A stretch of 64,000 nt of DNA from Streptomyces sp. NBC_00459. Lineage in GTDB: Bacteria; Actinomycetota; Actinomycetes; Streptomycetales; Streptomycetaceae. Both the position numbers and the translations under genes were made by a program. Shown in pieces: positions 59,800 through 64,000 of the stretch. Position 1 is the stretch's first letter, and each line of letters opens with the position of its first letter. The DNA is taken from assembly GCF_036013955.1 (NCBI RefSeq), contig NZ_CP107903.1, forward strand, positions 8,742,001 through 8,806,000. The letters run 5' to 3'. The notes beneath the pieces are model-generated. The model made no database searches. It was not told the DNA's origin and was given only the letters and a program-made list of their open reading frames with translations.

Positions 59800-61020
59800 A
59801 TGCGTCGTGGTGGGCCTTCTGTGCTCGGGATCGTGCTGGCGGGCGGCGAGGGCAAACGTCTGATGCCCTTGACCGCGGACCGCGCGAAACCGGCGGTGAC
59901 CTTCGGCGGAACGTATCGCCTGGTCGACTTCGTCCTGTCCAACCTGGTCAACGGTGACATCATGCGCATCTGCGTGCTCACGCAGTACAAGTCGCACTCG
60001 CTGGACCGGCACATCACCACCACCTGGCGGATGTCCAGTCTGCTCGGCAACTACGTCACCCCCGTCCCCGCCCAGCAGCGGCTGGGCCCGCGCTGGTACC
60101 TGGGCAGCGCCGACGCGATCCTCCAGTCCCTCAACCTCGTGCACGACGAGCAACCCGACTACGTCGCGGTGTTCGGCGCCGACCACGTGTACCGCATGGA
60201 CCCCCGGCAGATGCTCAACCAGCACATCGAGAGCGGTGCCGGGGTCACCGTCGCGGGCATACGGGTGCCGCGCGCCGAGTCGTCGTCCTTCGGTGTGATC
60301 AGTCCCGGCTCGGACGGCCAGACCGTGCAGGGCTTCCTGGAGAAGCCCGCCGACCCGCCGGGCCTGCCCGACGACCCCGGATGCGTCTTCGCCTCGATGG
60401 GCAACTACATCTTCACCACCAAGGCCCTCATCGAGGCCCTGCAGCGGGATGCGGAGGACGGCGACTCCGTGCACGACATGGGCGGTTCGATACTGCCCGC
60501 GCTGACCGACCGGGGCGAGGCCCAGCTGTACGACTTCAGCGAGAACCACGTGCCCGGTGAGACCACCCGCGACCAGGGCTACTGGCGGGACGTCGGCACG
60601 CTCGACGCGTACTACGACGCCCACATGGACCTGATCGCCGAGCGGCCCGCCTTCAACCTCTACAACCGCAGCTGGCCCGTCTACACCCACTCCGGCCAGC
60701 TGTCGCCCGCCCGCTTCAACGCCGGCGGCATCGCCAGCGAGTCGATCATCAGCGCCGGGTGCCTGATCCGGGGCCAGGTCACGCGCTCCGTGCTCTCGCC
60801 CGGCGTCCGGGTCGATCCGGGTGCCGTCGTACAGGGGTCGATCCTGCACGACAACGTGCGCATCGGGCGGGGCGCGATCGTGCGCGGGGCCGTCCTGGAC
60901 AAGAACGTCGAGGTCCCGCCGGGCGCGACGATCGGCGTCAATCCGGAGCGGGACGCCGACCTGTACACCGTTTCCAAGGGCGGCGTGATCGGCCTCGGGA
61001 AGGGCCAGCACGTGTCGTAG
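59800..61020 (+). CDS. glgC: Glucose-1-phosphate adenylyltransferase
   Basis: The 406-residue enzyme has the nucleotidyltransferase motif VLAGGEGKRLMPLTADRAKP, then GTYRLVDFVLSNLVNG, the substrate region FLEKPADPP and a C-terminal left-handed beta helix of hexapeptide repeats (GCLIRGQVTRSVLSPGVRV). It makes ADP-glucose from ATP and glucose 1-phosphate, the first committed step to glycogen. ATG 59800 is preceded by GAGGGGAG; the GTG at 59785 would overlap that site. It is followed by a very strong terminator. Confidence 0.95.
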   Translation: MRRGGPSVLGIVLAGGEGKRLMPLTADRAKPAVTFGGTYRLVDFVLSNLVNGDIMRICVLTQYKSHSLDRHITTTWRMSSLLGNYVTPVPAQQRLGPRWYLGSADAILQSLNLVHDEQPDYVAVFGADHVYRMDPRQMLNQHIESGAGVTVAGIRVPRAESSSFGVISPGSDGQTVQGFLEKPADPPGLPDDPGCVFASMGNYIFTTKALIEALQRDAEDGDSVHDMGGSILPALTDRGEAQLYDFSENHVPGETTRDQGYWRDVGTLDAYYDAHMDLIAERPAFNLYNRSWPVYTHSGQLSPARFNAGGIASESIISAGCLIRGQVTRSVLSPGVRVDPGAVVQGSILHDNVRIGRGAIVRGAVLDKNVEVPPGATIGVNPERDADLYTVSKGGVIGLGKGQHVS

Positions 61021-61037
61021 GCAGGTACACCCACGCC

Positions 61038-61075
61038 CGACGGCCCCGGTGAGCCCGTGCTCACCGGGGCCGTCG
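61038..61075 (+). terminator. Strong hairpin terminator after glgC
   Basis: A perfect 17-bp stem (61038-61054 with 61059-61075), beginning CGACGGCCCCGGTGAGC, with a 4-base loop, 17 bases after the stop. Confidence 0.9.
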
Positions 61076-61276
61076 GCGTGTCCGGGCTCAGGCGAGTGCG
61101 CCGAACGGGGTGTTGCCGTACGGCTGCGAGGTGACCGTGCCGGGCGCGGCGCGGATCGGGACGTCCGGCGAGGAACGGATCCGGGACACGGACCCGGGGC
61201 CGCGTTCTCCCGGGGGACCACCCCCGGACCCCCGGCCCGCTCCGACACCTGTACCGAGCCGACGGAGGTTCTCCCT

Positions 61277-63589
61277 GTGAGATGGACGCTGCGCACCGCG
61301 GGGGCGGTGACGGCCGCCGCCCTGCTGGCCGGCGCGCTCGCCGCCCCGGCCGCCCACGCACGTGACGAGCGGCTCACCGACCTGGTCAACCCGTTCATCG
61401 GCACGGAGAACGAGGGCAACACCTTCCCCGGCGCGACCGTGCCCTTCGGCATGGTGCAGCTGTCGCCCGACACCGGGCACAAGACCGGCTACCGCTACTC
61501 CCACACCCGTATCCGGGGCTTCTCCCTCGTCCATCTCTCCGGCGTCGGCTGCCGGATCGGCGGCGACCTGCCGGTCCTGCCCACGACCGGCGACATCACG
61601 AGCACCGACTACGCGTCCTACGCCGCCGAGTTCACCCACGACAGCGAGAGCGCGAACCCCGGCCACTACAGGGTGGGCCTGAAGACGGGCATCGACGCCG
61701 AACTGACGGCGACCGCCCGTACCGGCGTGCAGCGCTACACCTTCCCGGCGACCACCAAGGCCAACGTGCTGCTCAACGCCGGCCAGTCGCTGCACACCAA
61801 GGTGTCGAACCGGGTCGAGATCCTCGACGACCGGACCGTACGCACGACGATCACCGGCTCCGGCTTCTGCCGGGGCACCAAGCCGTACACCGTCCACACG
61901 ATCACCCGCTTCGACCGGCCCTTCACGGCGTACGGCACCTGGGACGGCACCACGGTCACCGGCGGCTCCCGGACCGGGGGCGACGGCGCCTACGTCCGCT
62001 TCGACACGACGGACGGGGACCGGACCGTCGAGGCCACCACGGCCCTGTCGTACGTCGACGCGGAGGGAGCGGCGGGCAACCTGCGCGCCGAGGGCGGGCG
62101 TACGTTCGACGAGGTCCGGGAGGCGGCCCGGGCCGCCTGGGAGGCGCGCCTCGACGACGTGGGCGTGACCGGCGGATCGGACACGCTGCGCCGGACCTTC
62201 TACTCGTCCCTCTACCGCAGCTTCCTCGCCCCCAACATCGGCAGCGACGCCGACGGCCGCTACACCGGCTGGGACCTGAAGATCCACCGCGCGCAGGACT
62301 TCACGTACTACCAGAACTGGTCCCTCTGGGACACCTATCGCACCCAGGCACAGCTTCTGTCGCTGCTGGCGCCCCGTGAGGCCAGGGACATGGCGCTGTC
62401 GGTGCTCAGGATCGACGAGGAGGGCGGCTGGCTGCCCAAGTGGGGGTACGGCACGGTCGAGACCAACATCATGACCGGCGACCCGGTCACCCCGTTCCTC
62501 ACCCACGCCTACCAGCAGGGCCTGCTCCACGGCCACGAGGAGCGGGCCTACCGCGCCCTGCGGAAGAACGCCGACGGCGTGCCGCCCGCCGCCCTGCCGA
62601 TGCTGGGGCGCGAGGCCAACCGGGAGTACATCGAGAACGGCTTCGCGCCCTATCTCAAGGGCCGTGCCCGCACCAAGCCGGGCGACTCGGACTACCACTG
62701 GGGCGCGTCCGTCACCCTCGAATACGCCCTGTCCGACGCGATGCTGGCCCAGATGGCACGCGAGCTGGGCCACGAGGCCGACGCCGCCCGTTACGCGGCC
62801 AGGTCGCAGAGCTACCGCGCCGTCCTCGACCCCTCGACCGGCTTCTTCCGGCCACGGGACGGCTCGGGAGCCTTCACCGGCGACCCCGATCCGGCCATCG
62901 GCGAGGGCTTCCACGAGGGCACGGCCTGGCAGTACCAATGGCTGGTACCGCAGGACCTGCCCGGCCTGGTGGATCTGCTCGGCGGCAGGCAGGCGGCCAA
63001 CAACCGGCTCGATGCCTTCTTCGCGTACGACGCGATGAAGGCGGACCCGGCCCGGACGGCCCGCGAGGTGTGGGTGAACGGCCCGTACGCCTACTACAAC
63101 GCGGACAAGTACAACCCGCAGAACGAGGTCGACCTCACCGCCCCGTACACCTACCTCTCCACCGGGCAGCCCTGGAAGACGACCGAGGTCGTGCACGCGG
63201 CGCTGACCCTCTACACGGACGGCCCGACCGGGATGACCGGCAACGACGACATGGGCACCATGTCCGCCTGGCACGTCCTGTCCGCGATCGGGATCTTCCC
63301 GGTGCAGCCCGGCTACGACACCTGGGGCCTGTCCACGCCGGTCTTCGACCGGGTCGACCTCACCCTCGACACCCGCTACTACCCGCTCGGCGCGCTCACG
63401 GTCACGGCACCGGGTACGTCGGACAGCCGACGGTACGTCCAGTCGGTGACCGTCGACGGGTCGTCGTACAGCCGTACGTATGTGACGAGTGGGATGTTGC
63501 GGGGTGCCCGCTCGCTCGACTTCACGGTCGGCCCGGAGCCGTCCGGGTGGGGTACGGGCGCGGATGAGGCGCCGCCCGCCCTGAAATAG
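61277..63589 (+). CDS. Secreted GH92 alpha-mannosidase
   Basis: The 770-residue protein has a signal peptide (TAGAVTAAALLAGALAAPAAHA) and the GH92 layout: VNPFIGTENEGNTFPGATVPFGMVQ and DTGHKTGYRYSHTRI in the N-terminal beta domain, then the (alpha/alpha)6 part with QNWSLWDTYRTQAQL, WLPKWGYGTVETNIM and GNDDMGTMSAWHVLSAIG, the last holding the acids that activate water. GH92 enzymes are Ca-dependent inverting exo-alpha-mannosidases, mostly alpha-1,2, acting on fungal, yeast or plant mannans and N-glycans. GTG 61277 has GGAGG eight bases upstream. Confidence 0.93.
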   Translation: MRWTLRTAGAVTAAALLAGALAAPAAHARDERLTDLVNPFIGTENEGNTFPGATVPFGMVQLSPDTGHKTGYRYSHTRIRGFSLVHLSGVGCRIGGDLPVLPTTGDITSTDYASYAAEFTHDSESANPGHYRVGLKTGIDAELTATARTGVQRYTFPATTKANVLLNAGQSLHTKVSNRVEILDDRTVRTTITGSGFCRGTKPYTVHTITRFDRPFTAYGTWDGTTVTGGSRTGGDGAYVRFDTTDGDRTVEATTALSYVDAEGAAGNLRAEGGRTFDEVREAARAAWEARLDDVGVTGGSDTLRRTFYSSLYRSFLAPNIGSDADGRYTGWDLKIHRAQDFTYYQNWSLWDTYRTQAQLLSLLAPREARDMALSVLRIDEEGGWLPKWGYGTVETNIMTGDPVTPFLTHAYQQGLLHGHEERAYRALRKNADGVPPAALPMLGREANREYIENGFAPYLKGRARTKPGDSDYHWGASVTLEYALSDAMLAQMARELGHEADAARYAARSQSYRAVLDPSTGFFRPRDGSGAFTGDPDPAIGEGFHEGTAWQYQWLVPQDLPGLVDLLGGRQAANNRLDAFFAYDAMKADPARTAREVWVNGPYAYYNADKYNPQNEVDLTAPYTYLSTGQPWKTTEVVHAALTLYTDGPTGMTGNDDMGTMSAWHVLSAIGIFPVQPGYDTWGLSTPVFDRVDLTLDTRYYPLGALTVTAPGTSDSRRYVQSVTVDGSSYSRTYVTSGMLRGARSLDFTVGPEPSGWGTGADEAPPALK

Positions 63590-63622
63590 CCGTCTCCTGC
63601 CTGACGTAAGCTCATAAAACAG

Positions 63623-63657
63623 TTAAGTCCCACCGCTCCCGCAGCGGTGGGACTTAA
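63623..63657 (+). terminator. Perfect 15-bp hairpin after the GH92 gene
   Basis: TTAAGTCCCACCGCT (63623-63637) pairs with 63643-63657 across a 5-base loop, 33 bases after the stop. Confidence 0.85.
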
Positions 63658-63754
63658 TCCGTTGTTAACTGAGCGTAGCTTGATCGTACTTGACCGTAAT
63701 CGCGCACTAGCGATTGACTGCTGGTTCACCCGTCGTCGACGCGAGAGCGATCCC

Positions 63755-64000
63755 TTGACCTCTGAGACCTCGGACCTGCTCGCCCCCCTCGACCTTGCGT
63801 TCTGGCACATCGACTCCGATCTGCACCCCATGCACCTGGGCGCCCTCGGTGTCTTCTCGGCCCACTCACCCACCGCCGGAGCCCACGCGGCCGACCTGCT
63901 CGCCGCCCGCGCCGCCGCCGTACCCGGACTGCGCATGCGCATCCGGGACGTCTGGCAGCCCCTGCTCCCGCTGGCCTTCGGGGGCGCCACCCGCGAGACC
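63755..64000 (+). CDS. WS/DGAT-type acyltransferase, N-terminal part (cut by window end)
   Basis: The frame from TTG 63755 is open to the window end and gives 82 residues starting MTSETSDLLAPLDLAFWHID, then DLHPMHLGALGVF. This matches the opening of actinobacterial wax-ester synthase/diacylglycerol acyltransferases (typically P-L-D-x-x-F, then P-M-H-x-G-x-L). The catalytic HHxxxDG motif should lie beyond the window. Such enzymes make triacylglycerol or wax esters at the membrane or lipid-body surface. The ribosome-binding site is weak (GAGAGCG), so the start is uncertain. Confidence 0.7.
   Translation, partial: MTSETSDLLAPLDLAFWHIDSDLHPMHLGALGVFSAHSPTAGAHAADLLAARAAAVPGLRMRIRDVWQPLLPLAFGGATRET

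Overview
The window is high-GC DNA (roughly 70% G+C) with GTG/TTG starts, GGAGG ribosome-binding sites, overlapping stop/start codons, many secreted polysaccharide-degrading enzymes and a CebR-type operator. All of this points to a Streptomyces chromosome or a close relative. No tRNA, rRNA or CRISPR array is visible. Both ends cut genes.

Layout. 1-2776: end of an unidentified gene, a DHA2-type MFS exporter and a fumarylacetoacetate-hydrolase-family enzyme. 2777-4350: a long, largely non-coding stretch with an orphan CebR box and a hairpin. 4351-6728: a secreted S1-fold serine protease and a two-domain FKBP lipoprotein. 6882-22783: a plant-cell-wall (pectin) island. It holds a Tat-exported binding protein; a divergent set made of a TIM-barrel sugar isomerase and a split transketolase plus FGGY kinase; a SorC regulator; a cytoplasmic GH140-like apiosidase; a sugar-binding lipoprotein; three PL1 pectate lyases; and a DUF1593 protein. 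The isomerase/kinase/split-transketolase set with an apiosidase matches the transketolase route of D-apiose catabolism. Apiose is the branched sugar of rhamnogalacturonan II and of apiosyl glycosides. 22893-28967: a possible small biosynthetic cluster (EamA exporter, rhodanese, diaminobutyrate-type aminotransferase, ornithine/lysine-type N-monooxygenase) with a LysR regulator across a long intergenic region.

29280-34385: a PAS-GAF-PP2C-HATPase regulator and a GH9 cellulase with CBM2 behind a perfect CebR box. 34798-37230: a sigma-like/zinc-finger/membrane/ricin fusion protein and a decayed flavin monooxygenase. 37247-48304: a seven-gene operon (acyl-CoA synthetase, MaoC-fold protein, complete family-5 peptide-type ABC transporter), two paralogous TetR regulators and an amidase. 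A shared operator pattern, CGTTGTAT-N8-NTRYAYAAAG, occurs in the promoter regions and ties these genes together as one probable catabolic regulon. 48488-50938: mobile debris, namely a TetR gene lacking its DNA-binding half, an IS3-family element, the tail of an IS1380-type transposase and an excisionase-like protein.

51457-64000: mostly housekeeping genes. These are panD, a GNAT protein, an Asp/Glu-racemase-like protein, a proline-rich peptide, 6-phosphogluconate dehydrogenase, an Rpf/LysM/M23 wall hydrolase, an EamA transporter, an FhuF-like iron-sulfur protein, glgA/glgM and glgC, a GH92 mannosidase, and the start of a WS/DGAT-like acyltransferase.

All functions are inferred from reading protein motifs and gene order. 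No database search was possible.
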